From contig CALDIA010000162.1 in NCBI GenBank assembly GCA_937901455.1, forward strand, positions 1 to 22,342: a stretch of 22,342 bases of DNA. The letters are read 5' to 3'. This DNA is from an uncultured Bacteroidales bacterium. Lineage in GTDB: Bacteria > Bacteroidota > Bacteroidia > Bacteroidales > WCHB1-69. This document shows positions 15,459-22,342 of this stretch, one piece after another; position 1 is the first letter of the stretch, and every line of letters starts with the position of its first letter. The notes beneath the pieces are model-generated. The model was not told the DNA's origin. It searched no databases and worked only from the letters and a program-made list of their open reading frames with translations. The translations under genes and the position numbers were made by a program.

Positions 15459-16231
15459 TGGTTTGTCTGTTAGGTTCCGGAAATGTGGCCACATGGATGG
15501 CAGATCGCCTGCGGGGGCGTCGTGATTTTCCCGTGACACAGGTCTATAGCCGGCAGATGGCCCATGCGCGTGCCCTGGCCGACACGCTGGGCGCTGATGC
15601 CGTGGACAACCCCAAACAGATAGATTCCGCCTGCCAGATCTTCATCTTCGCCCTAAGCGATGACGCCCTGCCGCAGGTGCTTTCGCAGATTCCTTTCAAA
15701 ATGACTCTGGCCGTGCATACAGCGGGTTCTGTCCCACAGGATGTGCTGGCCCCTTATGCGGAACACTATGGCGTACTCTATCCGTTGCAAACCTTCTCCA
15801 AAGATGCGGACATGTCACAGCTTATCGTGCCACTGTGTGTGGAGGATGCCTTTGCCGGCGCACAACGTGACGTGCTGCATGGCCTTGCCCACACCCTGTC
15901 TGACACCGTGCGCGTTATGGATAGCCGGCAACGCTTCTATGCCCATGTCGCCTCCGTCTTCGCATGCAACTTTTCCAATGCGCTCTATACTGTTGCCGAT
16001 GAAATACTGCAACAACACGACATGCGGATGGAATTGCTGATGCCACTGCTCAAACAGACAGTCGCAAAATTGGACGAAATGCCGCCCAGAGAGGCTCAGA
16101 CGGGTCCCGCCAAACGGCGTGACACGTCCGTTATGCGCCGTCATGTGGAGGCCCTGAACCAGCCTCAATGGGAGGAAATTTATCGCGTGATGTCCGATTT
16201 AATCATCTCTCAGCAACGTGAAAATATTTGA
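15458..16231 (+). CDS. DUF2520 Rossmann-fold protein
   Basis: The 257-residue protein starts with a nucleotide-binding Rossmann motif, LLGSGNVATWMA at 4-15. A predicted oxidoreductase-like half follows, with FIFALSDDALPQV at about 62-74 and AVHTAGSVPQDVL at about 84-96. The C-terminal half carries the DUF2520 stretch with LYPLQTFSK, FYAHVASVFACNFSNALY, and TGPAKRRD, the phrase I recall as diagnostic of the family (TGPxxRxD). It resembles ketopantoate reductase and F420-dependent reductases, but no reaction is established. The start overlaps the kinase stop, so translation is probably coupled. It is the last gene of the packed run that begins at yidC. Confidence 0.85.
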   Translation: MVCLLGSGNVATWMADRLRGRRDFPVTQVYSRQMAHARALADTLGADAVDNPKQIDSACQIFIFALSDDALPQVLSQIPFKMTLAVHTAGSVPQDVLAPYAEHYGVLYPLQTFSKDADMSQLIVPLCVEDAFAGAQRDVLHGLAHTLSDTVRVMDSRQRFYAHVASVFACNFSNALYTVADEILQQHDMRMELLMPLLKQTVAKLDEMPPREAQTGPAKRRDTSVMRRHVEALNQPQWEEIYRVMSDLIISQQRENI

Positions 16232-16310
16232 TTGACAGGCGATTGGTTTTAATAAACATTTCGATGTGGATTATTTTTCCATGATATTCATCTTATGTTA
16301 AAAAAAACAT

Positions 16311-16318
16311 TATTTTTG
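16311..16318 (+). promoter_or_regulatory. Bacteroidota -7 promoter box for kdd
   Basis: TATTTTTG matches TAnnTTTG. It lies 55 bases before the kdd ATG at 16374, implying a short, A/T-rich leader. A small inverted repeat (ATGTT ... AACAT, 16295-16310, six-base A loop) touches its upstream edge. Confidence 0.65.
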
Positions 16319-16373
16319 CACTCGCTTGTTTTAAGTAAAAGAAATTATTTATCAAATTATAAATCAAAACAAT

Positions 16374-17447
16374 ATGCAAAAGAAAGGTAATAAATACGGC
16401 ACCCATCGTGTCATCGAGCCTAAAGGTGTACTTCCCCAGCCTGCCAATAAGATTGACAACAATATGGATGATATTTATGACAATGAAATCCTTATTGATG
16501 TACAGACTTTGAACATCGATTCTGCATCATTTACCGATATTCATGAGTATGCCAAGCAACAGGCCGGCGAGGGCGCTTCCCGTGAAGCTATCATGGAGGA
16601 GGTGAAGAAGGAGATGCTGTTGAATGTTGAACTTCAAGGCAAGCATAGAAACAGAAGGACCGGTTCCGGCGGTATGCTTCTTGGCCGCGTGGAGAAAATC
16701 GGTGATGCCTTGAAGGGCAAGATTGACTTGAAGGAAGGTGACCGCATCGCCACATTGGTAAGTCTTTCTCTGACTCCTTTGCGTATTGACGAGATTCTTG
16801 AAATCCGCGAGGATGTTGACCAAGTGGATATCAAGGGGAAGGCAATCCTTTTCGAGAGCGGTATCTATGCCAAGATTCCTACCGATATGCCTGAAAAACT
16901 CGCTTTGAGTGCCCTTGACGTGGCAGGCGCTCCTGCCCAAACAGCCAAACTGTGCCAATATGGCCAAACTGTCTTGATTCTCGGTGCCGGTGGCAAGAGC
17001 GGCATGCTCTGCTGCTATGAAGCAAAGAAACGCGTGGGCGTCACCGGTAAGGTTATCGGTATTGCTAATAGCCCCAAGAGCACACAACGTATCAAAGACC
17101 TCGGCTTCTGCGATGTTGTTGAGTCTGCCGCTGGAATGACCCCCGTGCAAGTGTATGAACTCATCGAAAAGCTCACAGACGGCAAGATGGCTGATGTCAC
17201 TATCAACTGCGTCAACGTTCCTGACCAGGAGATGACCGCTGTGCTTTGCACCAAAGACGACGGTATTGTTTATTTCTTCTCCATGGCAACATCCTTCACT
17301 AAGGCAAGCCTCGGCGCCGAGGGCATCGGTAGCGATGTGAACATGATTATGGGTAACGGCTATACGAAGGGACATGCTGAATTCACTCTGCAAGAACTGC
17401 GCGAATGCCCTGAGCTTCGCAAAATCTTCGAGGAACTTTACGCATAA
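16374..17447 (+). CDS. kdd: L-erythro-3,5-diaminohexanoate dehydrogenase (Kdd)
   Basis: The 357-residue enzyme oxidatively deaminates 3,5-diaminohexanoate to 5-amino-3-oxohexanoate with NAD+, the third committed step of anaerobic lysine fermentation to butyrate and acetate. The near-diagnostic N-terminus KYGTHRVIEPKGVLPQ is at 7-22, followed by YDNEILIDV (35-43), TGSGGMLLG at 96-104 and the Rossmann motif LGAGGKSG at 203-210. The length fits the family, which is about 345-357 residues by memory, and the motifs I can recognise are intact. The gene has its own promoter upstream and a strong terminator downstream, and none of its usual pathway partners (kamA, kamD/E, kce, kal, atoDA) is in the window. 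Confidence 0.93.
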   Translation: MQKKGNKYGTHRVIEPKGVLPQPANKIDNNMDDIYDNEILIDVQTLNIDSASFTDIHEYAKQQAGEGASREAIMEEVKKEMLLNVELQGKHRNRRTGSGGMLLGRVEKIGDALKGKIDLKEGDRIATLVSLSLTPLRIDEILEIREDVDQVDIKGKAILFESGIYAKIPTDMPEKLALSALDVAGAPAQTAKLCQYGQTVLILGAGGKSGMLCCYEAKKRVGVTGKVIGIANSPKSTQRIKDLGFCDVVESAAGMTPVQVYELIEKLTDGKMADVTINCVNVPDQEMTAVLCTKDDGIVYFFSMATSFTKASLGAEGIGSDVNMIMGNGYTKGHAEFTLQELRECPELRKIFEELYA

Positions 17448-17480
17448 CCCAACACCATATAGTAATAATTTTTTGACGAG

Positions 17481-17511
17481 AAAAAGCAGAGCCCAAGCTC
17501 TGCTTTTTTTA
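17481..17511 (+). terminator. Rho-independent terminator after kdd
   Basis: The hairpin has stem arms AAAAAGCAGAGC (17481-17492) and GCTCTGCTTTTT (17497-17508) around a CCAA loop, and a T run follows. The stem is a perfect 12-bp pairing with a 7-bp GC-containing core. It is 33 bases after the kdd stop. Because of the A/T flanks it could also act in the reverse direction. Confidence 0.93.
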
Positions 17512-17563
17512 TTTGCAACGTAGAAACATGCCTTCGCTCTACGCGGGGTAAGGGAAATTTGTG

Positions 17564-17571
17564 TACTTTTG
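17564..17571 (+). promoter_or_regulatory. Bacteroidota -7 promoter box for the metallophosphatase gene
   Basis: TACTTTTG matches TAnnTTTG and is 19 bases before the ATG at 17591. It directly follows the kdd terminator, so a new transcript begins here. Confidence 0.65.
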
Positions 17572-17590
17572 CGGGTTATAATTTTAAATT

Positions 17591-18397
17591 ATGAATACAC
17601 TGAAATATACCTTATCTATCCTTCTCTGCGGCCTCTTCTTGAACCTGAGCGCACAGTCTCGCGAATTGGTGATTTTGCACACCAATGACACTCATAGTCA
17701 GATAGAACCCTATACATACAAGTCGGACGTTAACGTGGGAGGCGTGCTGCGCCGCGACGCCTATGTCTCTGAAATGCGCGAAAAACATGCCAACGTCTTG
17801 CTACTTGATGCCGGCGACTTTTCTCAAGGTACCCCGTACTTCAATTTTTTCAAAGGGTATATGGAGATTATCTTGATGAACCAGATGGGGTATGATGTGG
17901 CCACACTGGGTAACCATGAGTTTGATAACGGATCTGCCGAACTGGCCAAACGCCTCCGTAAGGCTAAGTTTCCTGTGGTTTGTTGCAATTACCAATATCA
18001 TAACAAGGCATTGAAACGGGTGATGAAGGAGTATGTTATCATCAAAAAGGGCGGTCTCAAGATTGGCGTTTTTGGCTTGTGTGTCAACCTGAACTCGTTG
18101 GTGTCTCCAGACATAGCATCGGAAATTACCTACTTGGACCCGATACCCGAAGCTAAACGGATGGTCTCATTGCTGCGCGCCAAGGGATGCGACATGCTCA
18201 TCTGCCTCTCACATCTCGGCTTGGAAGGAGGAAAGGATTGTGACAAGAACCTTGCTTGCGAGGTGCCTGGTATTGACCTCATCATCGGCGGCCACTCTCA
18301 CACGGAACTCGCCGAACCGATAGATCTATGCAATACTCGTATCCACCAGATGACCAACCGCGGCAAGTGTATTGGAGAAATTACTGTTAACTATTAG
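17591..18397 (+). CDS. Exported 5'-nucleotidase-type metallophosphatase, catalytic domain only
   Basis: The 268-residue protein has an N-terminal signal peptide, probably cleaved after SA (residues 20-21) before Q22. The calcineurin-like metal-binding motifs are all present: HTNDTHSQ (D33, H35), DAGDFSQGTP with D73 and D76, GNHEFDNG at 107-114, a CLSHLG histidine (H208) and GGHSHT with H235 and H237. The protein should hydrolyse nucleotides or other phosphate esters in the periplasm. The separate C-terminal 5'-nucleotidase domain that closes classical UshA-type enzymes is absent. In Bacteroidota the two domains are often encoded by adjacent genes, but no partner lies beside this one. galE starts 21 bases downstream. 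Confidence 0.88.
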   Translation: MNTLKYTLSILLCGLFLNLSAQSRELVILHTNDTHSQIEPYTYKSDVNVGGVLRRDAYVSEMREKHANVLLLDAGDFSQGTPYFNFFKGYMEIILMNQMGYDVATLGNHEFDNGSAELAKRLRKAKFPVVCCNYQYHNKALKRVMKEYVIIKKGGLKIGVFGLCVNLNSLVSPDIASEITYLDPIPEAKRMVSLLRAKGCDMLICLSHLGLEGGKDCDKNLACEVPGIDLIIGGHSHTELAEPIDLCNTRIHQMTNRGKCIGEITVNY

Positions 18398-18418
18398 CAT
18401 ACATTATATCTATAACTG

Positions 18419-19468
18419 ATGAAGAAAATTATGGTTACTGGTGGCTGTGGCTATATTGGATCCCACACCATCATTGAATTAGTGCAGAGTGGACGTTACG
18501 AGGTGATTTCTGTGGATAGTAATGTGCGGAGTACTCCCGAGACCATGGATCGTGTGGCGCAGATTACGGGTGTGCGTGTGCCTAACTATCAACTGGATAT
18601 CTGCGATAAAACCTCTTTTTTCAAGATATTCGAAGAACATACCGACATTGTAGGCATTATTCATTTTGCCGCTTACAAGGCAGTGGGCGAGTCGGTGGAG
18701 CAACCCCTGATGTATTATCGCAACAATTTGGGCGCACTGGCCAATGTGCTGGAGTCCTGCCAGAAGTTCCACGTGCCGGCATTGATATTCTCATCATCCT
18801 GCTCTGTGTATGGCGATGTACACCATCTGCCTGTCAGTGAAGAGACGCCTATGGGGGTGGCTGCATGCCCCTATGCACATACCAAACAGATAGGAGAAGA
18901 GATGATCCGCAATATGCTGGTACCTAATCCCGATATGAACGCACTGATATTGCGCTATTTCAATCCCGTGGGGGCGCATGTGTCCGGCCTGAATGGGGAA
19001 CTTTCACCCGACAAACCTAACAATCTTGTGCCCATCATCATGCGCGTGGCATCCGGTAAACAACCCTCTATGACTGTCTTTGGAACCGACTACGAAACAC
19101 GTGACGGCTCTTGCATCCGTGACTATCTGCACGTTTCCGATATCGCCGATGCCCATGTCAAGGCGTTAGACTATCTGTTGGAACATCGGAATGCCGACCA
19201 GTGTGAAGTCTTCAACTTGGGCAGTGGCAACGGTATTACCGTACTGGAGATGCTTCGCGCTGCCGAGGAGGTCACTGGCCATAAACTGAACTATGAGCTT
19301 GGCGCGCGCCGACCGGGTGACATCCCCGCTATCTTTGGCGATAGCTCCCGTGCTAACAACCTCCTGCATTGGCATTGCCGCTATGGCGTTGACATGATGA
19401 TGGAAAGCGCCTGGAAGTGGGAACAACATCTGAATTCCGAGAACCTTAATTTTGAAAGCTATGATTAA
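18419..19468 (+). CDS. galE: UDP-glucose 4-epimerase GalE
   Basis: The 349-residue SDR-family enzyme interconverts UDP-glucose and UDP-galactose, feeding surface glycan synthesis. The NAD-binding motif TGGCGYIGS is at 7-15. The active site has SSSCSVYG at 125-132 and the YxxxK pair in YAHTK, with Y152 and K156. The family phrases RYFNPVGAH, FGTDYETRDGSCIRDYLHVSD and EVFNLGSG are intact. These features and the length point to GalE more than to a dehydratase, although other UDP-sugar epimerases cannot be excluded. Its stop overlaps the next gene's start by eight bases. Confidence 0.92.
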   Translation: MKKIMVTGGCGYIGSHTIIELVQSGRYEVISVDSNVRSTPETMDRVAQITGVRVPNYQLDICDKTSFFKIFEEHTDIVGIIHFAAYKAVGESVEQPLMYYRNNLGALANVLESCQKFHVPALIFSSSCSVYGDVHHLPVSEETPMGVAACPYAHTKQIGEEMIRNMLVPNPDMNALILRYFNPVGAHVSGLNGELSPDKPNNLVPIIMRVASGKQPSMTVFGTDYETRDGSCIRDYLHVSDIADAHVKALDYLLEHRNADQCEVFNLGSGNGITVLEMLRAAEEVTGHKLNYELGARRPGDIPAIFGDSSRANNLLHWHCRYGVDMMMESAWKWEQHLNSENLNFESYD

Positions 19469-20252
19469 ACTTCTGATTCTACAAATTTTGGCGCATTTCA
19501 TCAGCGATTTTTATTTGCAAACAGAAAAATCCTGCCAAGACAAGATGGAGAACGGTTTCAAGTCACTGCAACTATACCTTCATGTGGCCATTACCTTTCT
19601 GTGCTCTTGGCTGTTTTCATTCTTATACCCCTTCACAATGTCCTTCTGGTGGGCAGCCTTGATTATTGCCTTGACTCATGGCATTCTGGACGGGTTGAAA
19701 TCCGTTTTCAAGAAGGTTCCATGGATTTTCTTCATCGATCAAGCATTACATTTGGTTGTTATCTTTGTGGTGGTGATTTGTTTTGAAAAGACGGTGTATT
19801 ATCATATCCCGTTTGGCTATGAAAATGTCATGACATTTTTCAACAGGATTTCTATGCCTACCTTGCTCTGGTTTACAGCTTTTACATTTTGCCTTCGTCC
19901 TGCCAACCTTTTTGTCCGCGAAATACTGGAGAATGCCCATATTAAGTTGCCGCAGGCTAATGAGGCTGCTCAATACGAACCGGAAGTTGCCGGTGATGAG
20001 CGGGTTGAAGACAGGGTGTGCGTGTCTAATGCTGATCGGGTGATTGCCCTTGTGGAACGCGTGCTGATATTGGTCTTTATGCTCATAGGCCATTTTGAAG
20101 TTATTGGCTTCCTTTTGCTGGCTAAAGCGCTTGTACGCTTCAAGGATGCTACCACAGATAAGTCAGAATATGCGCTGGTGGGTACATTGCTGAGTTTCAG
20201 TATGGCCATAGTGGCCGGCGCTTTGGTGTTGTGTTTGCTGAATATTGTGTAA
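19461..20252 (+). CDS. DUF3307 family membrane protein
   Basis: The 263-residue protein starts with ILQILAHFISDFYLQTEK at about 5-22, matching the LAHLLGDFxLQ signature of DUF3307. Hydrophobic segments lie near 40-60, 64-82, 95-112, 132-150, 195-215 and 236-262, so it is an integral membrane protein. A charged stretch (about 168-190) separates the N- and C-terminal membrane blocks. The ATG at 19461 overlaps the galE stop; TTG 19452 would add three residues. Function is unknown. Confidence 0.8.
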   Translation: MIKLLILQILAHFISDFYLQTEKSCQDKMENGFKSLQLYLHVAITFLCSWLFSFLYPFTMSFWWAALIIALTHGILDGLKSVFKKVPWIFFIDQALHLVVIFVVVICFEKTVYYHIPFGYENVMTFFNRISMPTLLWFTAFTFCLRPANLFVREILENAHIKLPQANEAAQYEPEVAGDERVEDRVCVSNADRVIALVERVLILVFMLIGHFEVIGFLLLAKALVRFKDATTDKSEYALVGTLLSFSMAIVAGALVLCLLNIV

Positions 20253-20275
20253 ACTCGTAAATAAATATAATAATC

Positions 20276-22003
20276 ATGCCTGAAAACCTTCGTCTTGTAG
20301 CCGACCTTGCCTTGATCCTGATTTCTGCGGGGGTAGTCACCATTATTTTCAAACTGCTTAAGCAACCCTTAGTGCTTGGCTACTTGGTAGCTGGCTTTTT
20401 AGTGGGGCCTCATCTGCATATTTTCCCCACCGTGACGGATGTGGCTGATGTGGAAGTGTGGTCTGAGATTGGTATCATCTTTATGATGTTTGGTCTTGGT
20501 TTGGAATTCAGTTTCAAAAAATTGTTTTCGGTGGGCAGTAAGGCCTTTGTAACAGCCTTGTTAGGTATCGTGGGCATGATGGGCGTGGGCGTCCTCCTCG
20601 GCTTTATCATGAATTGGGATGTGATGCAGAGCATCTTCTTGGGAGGTATGCTCTCCATGTCGTCCACAGCCATCATTATCAAGGCATTCGATGATCTGAA
20701 AATGAAAGGGGAGTCCTTTGTTGACCTTACGATGGTGGTGCTGATTATCCAAGACATTGTGGCCGTGGTGATGATGGTGTTGATGTCCACCGTGGCTGCC
20801 AGCAAGAACGCCTCTCCCGGTAAAGAGATGGCAATGAGCATCGTGAAACTGATCTTCTTCCTGATCCTCTGGTTTGTCACTGGTATCTATCTGATTCCTT
20901 CATTTTTCAGGTTGGCCAAGAATTATATAAATGATGAAAACTTACTGATCATCTCTATAGGTCTGTGTTTTGGCATGGTGATTTTCGCCAATAAGGTTGG
21001 CTTCTCATCGGCTTTGGGTGCCTTTGTGATTGGCTCTATCTTATCTGAAACGGTTGAAAGTCATCGTATTGAGGAACTTACGAAAAGTATCAAAGACCTT
21101 TTTGGGGCTATCTTTTTCGTGTCTGTAGGTATGATGATCGACCCCGCGGTGTTGCAGCAGTATTGGAAACTCGTTCTGACGTTGGTGCTTGTCACCTTGA
21201 TAATCAAGACTTTGATTTCTGTGGTGGCGGCTGTGCTGGCTGGTGCCAACCTGGAAGTCTCGGTTAAAACGGGTTTCACACTCTCGCAGATTGGTGAGTT
21301 CGCCTTCATTATCGCCTCCGTGGGTGTGTCTCAAGGCGTGATGCCAGCCTACATTTATCCCGTCATCATCGCCTCATCCGTCATTACCACGTTCACTACC
21401 CCGTATTGGATACGTGCCGGGCAGCCTGTTTACGCTTTTCTTTGCCGAAAGATGAACCCGTCGCTACTGGCGCGCATTGATGAATACACACTGCTCGGCA
21501 AAGAGACCCACACCAAAGACTGGAAAAGCATTATTACCCATAGTCTGCCCCGAGTGCTGGTCTTTTCAGTGATTAGCTTGGCACTCTTGCTCTTGGTGTT
21601 CGACTACGTTTTACCCTTTGTGGAACAGATCGAGTTGTTGCAGAAACTGCCCAAGTGGCTGTATAGTCTGATTATGGCCGGCTCGGTGGTGCTGTTGATA
21701 GCCCCTTTCCTTTATGGAATCGTATATAACAACTACAAGACCCGTACCCTCTATTCTGAATTGGTAAAGCAGCATAAGGGAAATGTGCTGGTAATCACAG
21801 TGTGGACAATCTTCCGATTTCTGATAGCCGGTTTCTTTGTCTTCTCCATTTTGGTGAAATTCTTCAGTTATACCAAGTGGGTCATCATTCTGATCTCTAT
21901 TTTAGTGGTGCTTTTCGTGATTTTCTCCAATAATACTTTGCGAAGATTCACCTTTTTGGAGTCGGTATTCATGAAAAATTTGAATGCCAAGGATGACAAA
22001 TAG
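20276..22003 (+). CDS. Cation:proton antiporter (CPA2/KefB-like), shortened C-terminus
   Basis: The 575-residue inner-membrane protein resembles KefB-type monovalent cation:proton antiporters. Landmarks are PLVLGYLVAGFLVGP (31-45), FGLGLEFS (72-79), SMSSTAIIIK (127-136), the transport-site IIQD motif (157-160), SALGAFVIGSIL and LSQIGEFAFI. About twelve membrane helices precede a basic linker near 385-415, and a further membrane block at about 420-555 follows. The protein ends at FMKNLNAKDDK. From memory, Bacteroidota relatives continue for roughly 150 more residues with a TrkA-C-like regulatory domain (text similar to FEVNPxSxxVGKTLxEL). That domain is absent; the stop is TAG, and the next gene is convergent. 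Transport might therefore be unregulated or regulated by another protein. Confidence 0.85.
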   Translation: MPENLRLVADLALILISAGVVTIIFKLLKQPLVLGYLVAGFLVGPHLHIFPTVTDVADVEVWSEIGIIFMMFGLGLEFSFKKLFSVGSKAFVTALLGIVGMMGVGVLLGFIMNWDVMQSIFLGGMLSMSSTAIIIKAFDDLKMKGESFVDLTMVVLIIQDIVAVVMMVLMSTVAASKNASPGKEMAMSIVKLIFFLILWFVTGIYLIPSFFRLAKNYINDENLLIISIGLCFGMVIFANKVGFSSALGAFVIGSILSETVESHRIEELTKSIKDLFGAIFFVSVGMMIDPAVLQQYWKLVLTLVLVTLIIKTLISVVAAVLAGANLEVSVKTGFTLSQIGEFAFIIASVGVSQGVMPAYIYPVIIASSVITTFTTPYWIRAGQPVYAFLCRKMNPSLLARIDEYTLLGKETHTKDWKSIITHSLPRVLVFSVISLALLLLVFDYVLPFVEQIELLQKLPKWLYSLIMAGSVVLLIAPFLYGIVYNNYKTRTLYSELVKQHKGNVLVITVWTIFRFLIAGFFVFSILVKFFSYTKWVIILISILVVLFVIFSNNTLRRFTFLESVFMKNLNAKDDK

Positions 22004-22011
22004 GGCAGTTG

Positions 22012-22342
22012 TTATGGCAGAAAACCCGCGTGGAAGGTGTAAGGGAGCAGATCGGCCACACACCGTATGATATAGATGGGCCCTGTTTGCCCTGAAAGGA
22101 TGACCTCGATGGGTTGGTTGAATTTCTGTTCATACTCGTAGAGCACCTGGCGGCAGCTTCCGCAGGGCGACACAGGCATAGTCAGTGGCTCGTCGGGGTT
22201 GATGGCGGTGATGGCAATCTTGGAGAAGGGCACCTCCGGATATTGGGCAGAGGCAGAAAATGCCGCCGTGCGTTCAGCGCAAAGCCCGCAAGGATACACC
22301 GCGTTCTCTTGGTTGTTACCAGTGACAACTACCCCGTTGTTG
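22012..22342 (-). CDS. cdd: Cytidine deaminase, N-terminal end outside window
   Basis: The minus-strand frame is open from the window edge to a TAA at 22014-22012, giving about 110 C-terminal residues. The zinc and catalytic site is visible: NNQENAV, then PCGLCAER (a zinc cysteine and catalytic glutamate in CAE), and PCGSCRQ with two more zinc cysteines. The enzyme deaminates cytidine or deoxycytidine to uridine in pyrimidine salvage. The GTG at 22299 that could look like a start is an internal valine in QENAVYPCG; the true start is beyond base 22342. It converges on the antiporter gene with an 8-base gap. Confidence 0.95.
   Translation of the reverse strand, partial: NNGVVVTGNNQENAVYPCGLCAERTAAFSASAQYPEVPFSKIAITAINPDEPLTMPVSPCGSCRQVLYEYEQKFNQPIEVILSGQTGPIYIIRCVADLLPYTFHAGFLP

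Noticed and set aside
16295..16310. Short inverted repeat ATGTT-A6-AACAT before the kdd -7 box
   Set aside because: Five-base stem in an A/T-rich leader is likely by chance; noted with the promoter only.
18765..18780. parS-like half-site (AGTTCCACGTG) within galE
   Set aside because: Only one arm matches the consensus; the other arm diverges, and the sequence is explained by coding for KFHVPA.

Overview
The window reads as chromosomal DNA of a member of the Bacteroidota, most likely order Bacteroidales. Several genes are preceded by the Bacteroidota-type -7 promoter box TAnnTTTG and lack a Shine-Dalgarno sequence. Protein types typical of the phylum are present: a PUR/DUF3276 protein, a DUF5683 protein, a signal peptidase I with large insertions, a nucleoside kinase with a ThrRS-like N-terminus, a split 5'-nucleotidase and a DUF2520 protein. 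No rRNA, tRNA, CRISPR array, transposase or phage gene was seen. The genus cannot be fixed from sequence reading alone. An apparently complete lysine-fermentation dehydrogenase gene hints at an amino-acid-fermenting anaerobe.

Layout. 1-314 is the 3' end of a THUMP-like methyltransferase gene. 396-4318 is a likely + strand operon of malic enzyme, a LuxC-like acyl-CoA reductase homologue with a damaged or unusual start, and an RprX-like sensor histidine kinase with no response regulator beside it. 4321-6399 (- strand, AT-rich) holds a putative lipoprotein and a putative outer-membrane barrel protein, converging on the kinase gene. 6400-6745 is a gene-free spacer with an unusual array of 11- and 9-bp direct repeats. 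6746-16231 is a long, tightly packed + strand run: yidC, a PUR/DUF3276 protein, parA, parB, a DUF5683 protein, dapB, lepB, a nucleoside kinase and a DUF2520 protein. 16374-17447 is a stand-alone kdd gene with its own promoter and a strong terminator. 17591-22003 carries a metallophosphatase, galE, a DUF3307 membrane protein and a CPA2 antiporter that lacks its usual C-terminal regulatory domain. The window ends inside a convergent cytidine deaminase gene.

How the genes fit together. The central block is core cell biology: membrane protein insertion (YidC), chromosome segregation (ParA/ParB), lysine and diaminopimelate synthesis (DapB), and signal-peptide cleavage (LepB). Overlapping or near-touching start and stop codons suggest co-transcription and translational coupling. 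The more unusual parts are the malic enzyme/LuxC-like/kinase operon, the AT-rich lipoprotein-barrel pair with the neighbouring repeat array, the isolated kdd, and the shortened antiporter. I found no clear multi-gene system that I would call entirely new; the best candidates are listed as findings.
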